DNA from: Colias croceus
Taxonomy: Eukaryota; Arthropoda; Insecta; Lepidoptera; Pieridae
Assembly (NCBI RefSeq): GCF_905220415.1
Contig: NC_059552.1
Coordinates: forward strand, 2,805,001-2,869,000
DNA: 64,000 bases
Direction: 5' to 3'
Within the stretch, counting starts at the first letter, position 1, and each line of letters begins with the position of its first letter. The notes under the pieces were generated by a model. The model saw nothing but the letters and a program-made list of their open reading frames with translations. It did not search any database and was not told the DNA's origin. Positions 11,041-22,505 of this stretch are shown piece by piece. The translations under genes and the position numbers were made by a program.

Positions 11041-11236
11041 AATTATATACTACTAGAGGTCCGCCCCGGCTTCGCCCGTGGTACATATTTCGCAATATAA
11101 GGTAGCCTATGTCCTTTCTCGGGTATCAAAGTATCTCCATACCAAATTTCATGCAAATTGGTTCAGTAATTTAGGCGTGATTGAGTAACAGACAGACAGA
11201 CAGAGTTACTTTCGCATTTATAATATTAAGTATGGA
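11041..11236 (+). mobile_element. Degenerate RTE-like or SINE-like tail fragment
   Basis: The text runs from CCGCCCCGGCTTCGCCCGTGG through ACCAAATTTCATGCAAATTGG and TTCAGTAATTTAGGCGTGA to a CAGACAGACAGACAGAG tract and TTATAATATTAAGTATGG. The same order of blocks occurs at 44,236-44,465 and 54,690-54,910, and inverted at 53,748-53,970. These are copies of one common dispersed family with a short 3' repeat. Confidence 0.7.
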
Positions 11237-13535
11237 TTTTTGCTTCATTTGCAATTAGGTACTCTTATAATTTAATTATAACTTCAGTACAAATCCAAAT
11301 TAAACAACAATTTTATTATTATAAAAGATATTAATATTGAGTAATCGAAATAGAGAATATTAAATGCTTCTTTACTTAGTATTTATTACCTTTTAAAGAT
11401 TAAGCACATTATTTTTATATTATTTACGTGTAAGGTCAAACCAATGTATTTCAAAGAATTTGCAAAAACAACCTTTTAATAAGGCCATGTTTTGTTAAAA
11501 ATAGTTTTATAAATTTGGCACAAACTTCTAAACAAACGACCGTCAAATTTAAGACACCAAATGTTTCAGTACATCAGATAAATACAAAACGACATGATCA
11601 ATTTAGATAACATCGACGTGACGGTAACAGTTGTCAGCATTTATACATAACCTTGTTGCAATAAAATTTATATAAATTGTGATAGAAACGAATAAATTAT
11701 TCTATGTGCAGATAAATTGCAGCATACGATGAACTTCTTTAATCGAAACTCCGTTTGCAAACAATGTTGCAAACACACAAATTTAAACTGCTTACGAAAT
11801 AGGACAATATATTATTATTTTAGTTAGTAGTTATAAATTATAATACACATTATTAAATTATTTTCTAATAGAAAATAGAGCTGATGCGGTCGCATACGAT
11901 TCCGTTGATATCGTGAGAAATCATTTGATACCTAAGCAATTAGTGAGTTTTAAACTCCTATCTTCATTATCTAATTTAAATTTCTATAAAGTAAAATTAA
12001 CTTTCTATAAGTGAACACTTCTTATGATAATTCAATTGTATTCATATTCTCTTCTACAAGTACATTTATAAGTGGCACGTACATACTTAACATCTCACTT
12101 TTGAAGGTAGTCAAATAAAACAAATAATATTACATCAGTATTGTACTTGAAACAGTATGTAGCTAGAGGGTAAGTATACTGGTACTTACTGTTTCTAACT
12201 TTCTTACCTCTCTTTTACTTAACAATCAGTTTTTTATTCAAAGAACCCAAATTAAATTAAATCCCACATAAACCCTCTATTCCTATTCGTATGTTTTCCA
12301 GTTCACAAAATTAACACCTTGTCACTATCATATTTGCACATTCCCAGTGAATTCATCATATTTGCACATTTCTAGTCCATTTCCCACACATTACCTATTG
12401 CATTCCCAGACCCCTAAGCCACGTTAGCAACAAACAAATTCACAAACACATGCACAATTTATTACTACATAGCAGCAATCAATCACCTTGCTCAAGCTAT
12501 CCTTGTACGTGTAACCACACCTTAGAAGCACATCGACAAAAAGGGTATTGAGTCCTACAAAAATGCGTTTAAAAGGCGAATGGTTAGTTAGTAAGGGAGT
12601 GCCCGCTGTTTATTCATTCAGAAATATAACATTTTTATCAGTTTAGGTAACATATCAATTAAAGCAGTATGAAGGTAACAAGGTCTTTATATTAGGCCCC
12701 GTAAATATGCTACGTATATGCTATCAAAATTCAGAAGAATTGTTTAATGAAAACTTTATTACAAGGTTGATCAATACAAAAAACTGACTTAATCAGGCCA
12801 CTAATCGCGTTATAGATACCTACACAAAAACTCTACTTACATACTTAATAGTTCTTATAGTCTTAGAGAACTTAAAGGTCAAAACTATCAAAGATTTATT
12901 AGCGCACTGTAAAAGCAGGTAAAACGCAATCACTATACATGAATCGTGCTCAAACTTACGCCATATCACCATGACCTTTGCAATCGGCTCACGGAGTTAC
13001 TGTATTACATAAAACTTCTTAGTACATGCGTTGTGTGAACAAAAACGTGTGTACGTACTTGTGTATGAAGTATGAACTGTAGGAGGTAGGAAGCAAACAC
13101 GAGGTGAACTGGTTGTGCTTTACGCTAATAATTGTAACGTTGGGCATGCGGGAATTCCTCAGGAATGTAGTTATTGAAATATTATGGGTACAATGCGAGA
13201 CAAAACCTGAGCGAAATTATATAGAATACGTGAAGTGGTATTAAAATTTATATTATATTTCCTTCAATAAATTTAATGAACATTATAGTAAGTGTTTTTT
13301 TAGATACAATATATTCTTATCAATATCATATAAGTATTAAAAAATTATAATACTAAACTGTTAACGTCTTTAAAATATATGAATCATAGTCATTGTAACA
13401 CCTAACTATTACTAATCAAAGTATTACACACTATTGAAATAACTAACTTCTAAACATCCATCTCAACTTAGTCACTAGTAAAAATTCAAACGAGTAGGTA
13501 CCGCATACGTGTAAGTGCCAATATCAATTTAATGC
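11237..13535. other. AT-rich gene-free tract
   Basis: I found no exon, RNA gene or clear mobile element here. At 12,345-12,370 the words TCATATTTGCACATT occur twice about 30 bp apart. Nothing else stands out. Confidence 0.45.
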
Positions 13536-13649
13536 AGACGTCATCAACGCTTGGACAGCCTCCAAGCGACGTCGCTCAGCCAAGTCACGGAGGCGAACCT
13601 AACATGCCACTTTATCCCCGTTACCTAGTAGTTTACTAGAATCAACCGC
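13536..13649 (+). other. GC-rich patch with a 37-codon open frame
   Basis: A GC-rich patch in AT-rich surroundings reads ATG at 13,536 through QTSSTLGQPPSDVAQPSHGG and then EPNMPLYPRYLVVY to a stop near 13,649. A possible acceptor (AATTTAATGCAG) lies at its start. The composition is coding-like but no family is recognisable. It could equally be conserved regulatory DNA, since it holds the palindrome GCGACGTCGC and paired CTTGG/CCAAG words. I lean towards non-coding. Confidence 0.2.
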
Positions 13650-13854
13650 GGGAATTATAGAACAAAATCGACTGCACACAATATAATTGAGCTAAGTGAA
13701 GCCGGCATCGTCTACTCGTGTAAAAAATAGCTATGTAATAATCCAGACTACATTATTTATCTATGCACCAAACTTCATTACAAAATTAATGATAACAGTT
13801 ATAGAACAAAATGGACATCATAAATTCCAAATAAATACATTTTAATTTAGATAC

Positions 13855-14040
13855 GTGCCCCGCGCATCACCTAACTCTAACCTGTTACTTCACTCGCGTG
13901 ATGATACCCTGGTTAAAAGTACCCCGTGTGGATCATCCAGACTATAATATATTATCTCTGTATTAAATTTGCATACGGATCCGATCAGCTATTTCTGCGT
14001 GAAAGAGTAACAAACATACATTCAGATTCATTCAAACAAT
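13855..14040 (+). mobile_element. Decayed RTE-like tail fragment
   Basis: TATTAAATTTGCATACGGAT followed by CTGCGTGAAAGAGTAACAAAC and CATACATTCA matches the end of the family seen intact at 44,236-44,465, including the GTGAAAGAGTAACAAACAT block. The 5' part is too decayed to align by eye. Confidence 0.5.
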
Positions 14041-15639
14041 AAATCTCGCGTTATATAATATTTATTTTTATATACCTACTCTTATATTAATACGGTGAAA
14101 CGTTACATACCTAATTGTTACCCGAATGTTATAATTAATTTTAATATACTGGATACGAATTCGTTATTTAAATTTATTTTCGTGTTGTGATTAATTAGTT
14201 ACAAGCACAAATTGGATCATAATGAGTGGTTACTGTGTATTATTAAATTATTATATTATTTAATGAGTAATTTCGGCAATAAAAGCAACCGTGTAAATCA
14301 AATGGAAAATGAGGATAAAATAATGAAATGGTCAACAGTTACTGACGTTATTTTAATAAAATTATCGTATTGTTAATTTAAAAAGATAAAGTATTACTTT
14401 AAAATATTTGTTTGAACTTGAAATTTAAGATATTAAAACACACGAACCGAAATATATATTATCCATAGGACATCAAAACTAAACGTAACATTTTCAATTT
14501 ACTTCTAATGAAAATACAATTGCGTTTTAAAGTATAAATATACTTAATTAGAAAGATAACAAGGAAATAAGTGCGAAGAAGAAGACTATACGCCACCTAC
14601 ATCATAAGCACTAGCGCATTTAATATCAAACAGTAAAACAAACACAAATAGCGCCGGCGCCACAATAACATTTGACCTCTAATTCCCCTCAATAAAAGCC
14701 CAAAATTATTCCCCTCATTCTTACGCTTATTGAGAAATGGCCCCGTGTTGTGGTCATAACCGACACGCAAATACGTAATCAGAAAATCTCGGTGTTGTTA
14801 ACGTCGAAAACGGGCGAATTATCATAATTTTCCCAAATATCGTGGTAAACAATTTGAATGATCGACGTAAATATGGAGTTCTGACTGGTTTTTTTTTTCG
14901 TTTTTTGTCTGAAGGTTAATTAGTTAGTCACGAGATAGCTACTAAAGTATGCATCAACTAAGATATCATTTAAGTATGCAATGCACATCAATGTATGTAT
15001 GTCTGATATCCTTATATGGTAGTGTTAGACAACTGTTTGTAATTATTATTAAACTACGATAAGTATTATTATACACCTGTTAAAACCCATTGCAAATAGG
15101 TAAATCCGAAATCCTCTGATTTATAATTATTTCAATCCATTTATTTATGTAACGTTCCTTAAGATAAATAATAAATTTGTATTGTATTGTAAATCCTGAC
15201 ATAAAAATTATAATTACCTTAATTTAAAAAACTTAATCTTCAATTCATTATGTTACAGTCTGCGGTCTTTCTTACATAAGCTCACGAAATCTTCGAGTCA
15301 ATATTAGCTATCATTAAATATACCAATTTTACTAAACACGATGACCTCATTCCACGTTTGAGTCGTTCATAAAAAAATATAACAAAGAATAACGAGCTAT
15401 TTACACTACAAAATTGCTCGTTTTTACTTTACGATCTCTTTTAATATCTCAATATCTGCCGGTTTTAATTATGAAACATATTTCGGCTGATACCTTTATA
15501 TCTTGTTTATTAACAAAGATTTTCTAATGTTCGCGAATATTCTAGCAACGGAACACTGAAATGAAACACGCTTCACGTCAACAGGGATTATTTTGAGTTA
15601 TGGCTTGATATTAACGTCGATATTTTGGATAATCAACAA
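14041..15639. other. AT-rich gene-free tract
   Basis: No gene or recognisable element is seen. A slightly GC-richer patch at 14,650-14,840 contains no open frame or splice pair that I trust. Confidence 0.4.
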
Positions 15640-16330
15640 CTTTTTGTTGCTCTGACATTTTACAAGAGCCATCTAGACACGCGGCAGCGTGTCAAGCCGA
15701 GTTCAAGCGAAGAGAACTGGCGAGCAGCAGCCGTGTGTATATTTACACGAACCATTTCGAGCCACTTTTCACCCCCTTATAACTCGAAAACTATTTAAGT
15801 TAAATAAACCAAATTTGGTACATATCAAGAGGACCTCAAGATAAACAGGAACCTTAAATTTCATAAATACAGATTAAACAGTTGCGTAGATATTAATATC
15901 CAAAAATCGCAATTTTTAAGACTGACTGACTTATAGACATATACAAAACCTAACCCACTTCCAGATGACCTAGAAAGTTCAAATTTTGTAATCAACTAGG
16001 TAATAGTGAGTGTACAAAGGAAAAAATCAGAAAATACTGAATTTATTTGTATTTAATTTTTTTTTCAATGACATAAATTTTGTTTGTATGGAAAAATGGA
16101 AAAGTTTAAAAAAAAAGAAAATAGTATATTCACCTTACTAGTCTTAAAAAATAGATCAAAACTAATCAGTGGCCGAAAAAAATTTTGAAATCCATCAATA
16201 ATTGACTGAGATATAGATTATTGAAGTTTACATATTTTAGGACGAAACATCTGTAGATTCGAAGCACCTCTGACATCACACTCACTCGCGCTAGTATCGC
16301 TAGGGCGGATTACTTCGATTGCATGATTTC
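15640..16330 (+). mobile_element. Dispersed repeat, class undetermined
   Basis: The wording TATAACTCGAAAACTATT, ACCAAATTTGGTACATAT, AAGAGGACCTCAAGAT, GACTGACTGACTTATAGACA and AACCTAACCCACTTCCAGAT follows, in the same order, a family I recall as abundant in moth genomes. The 5' side is GC-rich (CACGCGGCAGCGTGTC). No open frame of size is present. The ends and the class are not visible from one copy. Confidence 0.45.
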
Positions 16331-16476
16331 TTTATTCAAAACTGTTATTAAACGTAAAATAAAAGAAAATTGTAATAAAAATATTGCTCATACAGTTAAA
16401 AATAATATATAATTTTACATATTCACATTTATTTATTCTTTATTTATGAGTGTTTAGTTTAGTTTTAATTTCAGTG

Positions 16477-16502
16477 TAAATAAATAAATAAATAAATAAA
16501 AT
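16477..16502 (+). repeat. (AAAT)n microsatellite
   Basis: About six AAAT units are followed by AATCTTTATTTTGC. Such a run can be the 3' end of a non-LTR retrotransposon copy on the opposite strand, but no coding remnant is seen next to it. Confidence 0.8.
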
Positions 16503-17065
16503 CTTTATTTTGCTTTAAACATGGTATTCAATGGTGATACAATTATATTAATAAAGCACAAACATGTTCAGCCAATACAAGCATGCAAAAATAATTACCA
16601 TAAATGGTGTAATGGAAGAAGGCTTCGTCGAAGATCGAAATGATTTAATTTGCGTAATATTAATATAAGTGAAACATCTTTAGGCGCGTTTAGAGTAAAA
16701 TTTCAAGATCGCGTCATGGCAATACCGTAACGTCATGGAGTAAGGCGACGATTCTTCTACAACGATCTTTGCATGTTGGTGTGTCTTTGCATCTTGTCTA
16801 GTGTGTGTACACTACAAATTCACGCTGGATGTTTAGAAAATCATGTAATCTTTTAAACAGAAAACGAGTTTAATAAATTGCAGATAATGACGGGGCAATG
16901 TGCGCTGACATTCATAACATATAAGAAAATATAGAAAATAATACTAAACAAACCATACAGAGAAACCGCAAGAAAAAATAAAAAAAATCCTATATAAAAA
17001 GTATTATACTTATTCATAAAGTAAATCAAATATGCAGAGTAATTTTCTGTACAAAAAGTAATGAT

Positions 17066-17680
17066 ATCCCACCAAAAACATGAATGTAAAATTTGGAGCC
17101 GAGTTCAATCGTTGACTTAATTTGCCAAAAAAAAGAAATGAGATCTAAATGTGTGCCAAGTTCTGCAGACAGTCCAGAAATTTATTTACAAAGATGTATT
17201 AAGTTCTTAGGTTGACTGAAAACTCAATTGTTTTATTTTCCCTTAGTGAACAATGTTTATTCCAAAATATAACTTTTTTAATTTGAACAATATAATTATT
17301 TTCACAAAGCAAACAACTAATGACCTTTTGAACCCCATAATTTGATGAGGCTAGTTTTTAGAACCTCACAAAATATAAACAGTATGTAAAACTAGCCTCA
17401 TCAAATTATGGGGTTCAAAAGGTCATTAGTTGTTTGCTTTGTGAAAATAATTATATTGTTCAAATTAAAAAAGTTATATTTTGGAATAAACATTGTTCAC
17501 TAAGGGAAAATAAAACAATTGAGTTTTCAGTCAACCTAAGAACTTAATACATCTTTGTAAATAAATTTCTGGACTGTCTGCAGAACTTGGCACACATTTA
17601 GATCTCATTTCTTTTTTTTGGCAAATTAAGTCAACGATTGAACTCGGCTCCAAATTTTACATTCATGTTTTTGGTGGGAT
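17066..17680. repeat. Perfect 293 bp inverted repeat with 29 bp loop
   Basis: I compared arm 17,066-17,358 with arm 17,388-17,680 base by base and found no mismatch or gap. The loop is 17,359-17,387. The outer ends are ATCCCACCAA / TTGGTGGGAT and the inner ends CTAGTTTT / AAAACTAG. No clear target duplication flanks it (GTAATGAT on the left, TTTCTTTT on the right). It contains no open frame of note. It may be a long-armed foldback element, a hairpin-RNA locus, or an assembly artefact of the fold-back read type. Confidence 0.95.
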
Positions 17681-19855
17681 TTTCTTTTTTCCTAATGTAT
17701 TTTATGATTGAGCCTAACTAATGCTTAAATACAAAGAACAGTAAAGCTTTCATTAGCATTTTCAAACAGGAACAAAAACGAAACCCTAATAGGACAACTC
17801 TCTAATTCAAACTAGACTGAATTACCTAACATTGGTCCTTTCACTGCCAATTTTAGAGCATTCAGTAAAATCATTTTATCGCCAATCTATTTCGCCACAA
17901 GCCTAACTCTTAGCAAGCTACGAAACATATCTCGCAACAATCTAGCACCACTTAAGCAACAGATTCGTAGAGTATACACGCACATTTAGAAATTACTATA
18001 ATTTATATTATAATGGGTCTACTCGAGCGATCAACCTAATGAAGTAACACAGTGATCCAATACAGCTTATTCGCGGCGAAACTTATTCAAATATAGCTGC
18101 GTAAATCGGAGCAGACCTTAAAAACTAGACATTTCTACATGTATGAATATTTATTAGTGTCAAGTAAAATGTAGCGGTTCCGTAATAAAATCCTGTTACT
18201 GTTGACGTCATACGATGAACCGTCGTGTTCATTTGTGACGTTAATAGGGCATCGGAAAAGCATTTCCCGAATAGAGTTGGCACAACAAACCCGACCCTTC
18301 CAGGTAGCAGTGACGGACCTAATTATTTCCTCCCCATCTGACCTTCCGAATGTGATATTATAGCGTTCACTTTATTTGAAGCCATTAGGCGTTCGCCATA
18401 ATAGTGTTGTGGGCAAATTGCTCACGCGACTGGACACACGCGATCTTTCAACCTCATCGTATTAACTAATACGTCCGCACTATGTCTTGAAAAGAGATTA
18501 ATAAGGCTACTCTGTTTAGAGTAATATACCCTTTAGCCTACATAATACGCTGGTATTGATAAGGCTCAATATGGATAAACTGATGACAATATCTATCACT
18601 CCACATAGCCTAAGGGAAATATTGATTAAGTGCCTAATAATTTATTACTGAGAAGAGAATACCTATGGATGATCTAGAAGTGTAATCGATTACACAAATC
18701 TCCCAACTATAAAGCCATATTAATTGAAGCAGTAAATAACCTTTTCACCGTATTCACAATAAAATACAAAAGCTTAAATACTGTTGTTTCAACAGCGTAT
18801 TAATAATAAATTGTTTATTGACTGGAACACGCACTTTTTGATGCAAAGTGTAGTTCACAAACTATCAAAATAACTTCCAAGCTCGCTCCTCGATCTGTCT
18901 TTATTAAACGAATATCCAAGAGGCATTATTGTAATGACGCGTTCATAACCATAAAGAGTAATAATTGTAAACTACAACAAACTAACGTAGCCCATGATTA
19001 CCGCTGAAAGTAGTTGGTCATATTCAATATTTTCATAAAGCCATAACCCGAACATATTAACTAATACGATCATATAACAAGTTTACGGCTTAAGGCGATT
19101 ACGAACGATTACTCGCGCGACATAAAAGCCCAATGGCTCGTATAAAACGCAACATCGCTGCATACCGCGATACGGCAAATGGCCATCATGCCGTACTCTA
19201 AAGTGTATTACAATATATCCTCTAAATCCGTATAGGATGCATAGAGGCAAAAAATATTTGATTTGTTTTTCATACGAAATTATTAAAAAACTGAAACAGT
19301 ATTTCCTCATGCTACAGTTTCTTTAGAAACTGAAAATCGTTAGGCCAAAATCCAATGTCAATCCGATCGCGGTATACATAGGAAGGCAAAGTGACCCAGG
19401 AAGCATCCATTTGTTTACGAAGAATCCTTAGATATTCTCTTTGTCATAAGGCATAATATTTGTCCCACACATTATCTATATTGTATGTGTACATGTCACG
19501 TACATTTCTTAAAGATATTTGAAACGAATATATCAAATGCGTTAATTTGCAACACACTCAACGCTCGATAGCACATATGAAACATGATCAATATATTGTA
19601 ATCGTATACAAATTATAAACTATTAACAACTAGAAATTCATAATCACCGGTAAAATATGTGCTGTCGGAAATATGATAGCTATATGCATAATGAGCATAT
19701 TATCAAAAACTTTAGCACGTACATTTGTTCGAATTGTGGTCATCAATACATGAACTATATTATTTACCTTTATATCACGTAAAACTGTGGAATTCATACA
19801 ATTTGCTTTTTCTATAATAGTATACAAGTTAATGAATAACAATAAAAGAAAATAC
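17681..19855. other. AT-rich tract, no gene assigned
   Basis: A GC-richer patch at 18,170-18,430 contains the CRE-like palindrome TGACGTCA at 18,203-18,210 and could be regulatory. A minus-strand stretch at 19,770-19,812 ending DIKVNNI-like before GTAAAT was considered as an exon, but its borders are weak. Confidence 0.4.
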
Positions 19856-19885
19856 CTGTAGTCATCACTCATCTCCAAGATATTA
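19856..19885 (-). CDS. Candidate 30 bp microexon, gene not recognised
   Basis: On the minus strand TAATATCTTGGAGATGAGTG and then ATGACTACAG is followed by the donor GTATTTTC. The frame is one base, nine codons (NILEMSDDY) and AG. The acceptor is weak (ATTTTAAAGTCAG), and an alternative one four bases earlier would add Ser. The exit phase of two bases fits the entry phase of the candidate exon at 10,783-10,868, giving EMSDDYS-TLSSVGN across the joint. It is short and rests only on splice signals and phase. Confidence 0.3.
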
Positions 19886-19902
19886 CTGACTTTAAAATTA
19901 CA

Positions 19903-20070
19903 TTATAACTGGCTGCCACCCGCGGTTCTATCCGCATCGCCCCGCTCCTGTTGGTCTTAGCGTGATGATATACATTATACAGCCTTATAGCCTTCCTCGA
20001 TAAATGGGCTATATAACACACCGAAATAATTTTTCATATCGGACCAGTAGATAGATAATATTTAAACAAT
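19903..20070 (+). mobile_element. Degenerate SINE/RTE-like fragment
   Basis: ACTGGCTGCCACCCGCGGTTC, CCCGCTCCTGTTGGTCTTAG, CGTGATGATATA, AAATAATTTTTCATATCGGA and CCAGTAGA align in order with the fragment at 51,655-51,815 (CCGCTCCTGTGGGTCTTAG, CAAATCGGATCAGTA). Both are decayed copies of a common lepidopteran-type repeat. Confidence 0.6.
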
Positions 20071-22245
20071 AAACTGTTTACAAAACTGAATATCAATAAT
20101 AATTAATCACGTAACGACAATAATGACGAGTTCATTACGGCACGGATTTTTTTTTATAGATTAATAATAAATTAATTGTTAGATACTGGATTGATTTGTT
20201 TGTAACATTTTATCTTTCAATGGAAATCAAACTAACGAGCAAGTTAGTCGTGACACAAATAAAATTTTAATGACCATTGAGATAAAAACTGTGAAATAAT
20301 GAATAAGTTATTTGATTGAAAGCAAAACACAAAATCCAATTCACAGCATAATTGTTTTCTTATTTCTAACGTATATTTACAAATAAATGGTTTCACTAGA
20401 ATTAGGATCGGTAAATAATAATTATATCTGTTAGCGTGATGTCATGTGTTTTTCTTTACCTACTACACATTCATAATTTTCCTAGTATCTTGACAAAAAT
20501 ATGAAAAAAATGCCGTTTTCGAACTTAGAAACACAGTTTGTACTTTTGTAGTTGAATTCTAGACTCATTTTAATGGTAATGATGGGTGTTCAGCGAGTAT
20601 TATTCACTGAGCATTTCCTTCTCAAAATACGTACAAAATAAAACCAGCTTTAAATTGTCGTTAAGCCAAGTAACAGTGCGAGCGCCTGGAGCTAATAAAT
20701 AAACCGCTTTTCCGCCAATACAATCAATTGCGTCATAAATTATGATAAAACATTATTACAGTACACGCCTATCACTTATTGTTTATTGATATAAAAGGGG
20801 ATTCCAAGAACAATAAATATTATTATACTGTGATGCTTATTGTTCTGAGAATTTTCAATCAAATCGTCTATAATCGTCTATATAATCGTCGTTAGTTGTT
20901 TAGTTGTTGGTCGTTTGGAAAACTTATTAGGTATGTACCTATATAATATAAATAAGTTTTTAAAACGATCAAGCACATCTCGGGGAGGTAGTGCTCTATT
21001 TATCTAATTATGTTGATGAATTCACATTCAACAAAATAAAGAATATACAGATGTCGTATTCAACTTTGCTAAGCGTCTTCTAATCTCCATCCGAATTTAA
21101 ACACACAATACAAACAAAAAACATATAGTCCAAATGAATTTTATAACAGGAAAACGCAACCATTAGTTACCAACTGAATCTCTGGCTATATCTCGAAGAT
21201 TTAAAGCCGGGTTAAAAGCGCAAAATGCAGGTAAGTGTCACTATCATTGCATTTTGGCTTTATTTCTGTAGCAAGATTGCCACGGGGTGACATTTGAAAA
21301 ATATTTCTTTAATGTTACTTTATCACGTATACAGTGTACAGTCGGTAGACGGGAAACGTCCGGAATGAGACACACAGCTCACTATTACGTTGTATTTCCG
21401 TGTGCGAGACAAATATTTACTTTGAGAATGTTTCTTTTTCAATATTGTAACATTATTTGATAGATTTGAGATATTTGTGAGCTGGTTGTTCTGTCGCTTA
21501 TCTTTGTAGCAAAAGATTCAAAGCCCTAATTTAATTAATGATATAATTTTAAGTGGACAATATTTTGCTATAGGTATTCTTGTGACATTCTGCATATCCA
21601 ACAACATATTGTTCAGAAAAAAATATTCAAATTATAAACTAATAATATTATCTATAAATTAAACTAATCACTAACACAAGTTTGTCCCAATCCCTCAACC
21701 GAATAACCCACTCTACCCTTACAATTAACTTTACGCACACGACCGTACACCCGTACTACCAACTGAAGCGTGCAACAAATCCAATAATAACCATCGAATA
21801 TACACCGCTGAATAACGTTAACCAACCCTGTGACGTCACCCACTTACGTCGACTGGGACGAGTAGACAAAGGCCTGCAGATGATTTCATTCCACATTATC
21901 CAGTCTCATCGTTTAGAATGGCGTCACATGTCAATTGTAACAAGGCACGCCTCGGAGCTTGCATAATCAACTCCTGGGTAAGGGTTTGTGTCCATTCCAC
22001 CTTTATTTAGAGAATAAACTTTATTTGATATAACTTTCCAAATGAATGTGAAATCGGTGTGTGGTCTCAAAGGACAACTTACAGCCTAAATCTTTCATCA
22101 TTTATCAACATCATCAGTAAATAAAAAATGACAGGGCTTTTTTGCTTAACTGCGTAATTTCTACACCACGTTCAAAAGTACATTTTATCTAATTACATTT
22201 TAATACCTTAAAGTTATTTAATATATTAACACACATAAGTACCTA
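20071..22245. other. AT-rich tract, no gene assigned
   Basis: The patch 20,660-20,760 is GC-richer with ATTGCGTCATAAATT. At 20,866-20,892 TAATCGTCTATA is tandemly repeated. The open frame at 21,682-21,966 lacks any recognisable protein feature. Its GC-rich end holds the CRE palindrome TGACGTCA at 21,831-21,838. Confidence 0.4.
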
Positions 22246-22248
22246 CCT

Positions 22249-22505
22249 TTTTTTTATAGTGGGGAAATCTGCCAAAGATACCCACGGCCCCCGGGGAAGG
22301 AGCCGTGGGTTATGTCGGATTCTTACCGACTAAAACCCCACTGTGTTCCGTCGAGCCGCTTTAATGATGGGGCCGCGGGTATTGATTAGAATTCTTCCGC
22401 GACCCCCTCGACGGCAGCCCATCTCCAGGCCAGGCGCAAGCTAAGAACAAGAAAAGTTGGTTTGCCTGCTCTTCCCTCCCGTTGGCGGCATGAGCGAAAC
22501 AACGT
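22249..22505 (+). mobile_element. Dispersed repeat (SINE or LINE 3' fragment)
   Basis: The copy starts after a T-run with AGTGGGGAAATCTGCC, continues with ACCCACGGCCCCCGGGGAAGG and GCCGTGGGTTATGTCGGATT, then TTCCGTCGAGCCGC and CGCGACCCCCTCGACGG, and ends near CGGCATGAGCGAAACAACG. I recognise this order of blocks as a common moth repeat. CCCACGGC...GCCGTGGG can pair as a stem. No coding frame remains. Confidence 0.6.

Noticed and set aside
21682..21966. 94-codon frame
   Set aside because: No domain, no splice logic, and composition mostly follows the AT-rich background.
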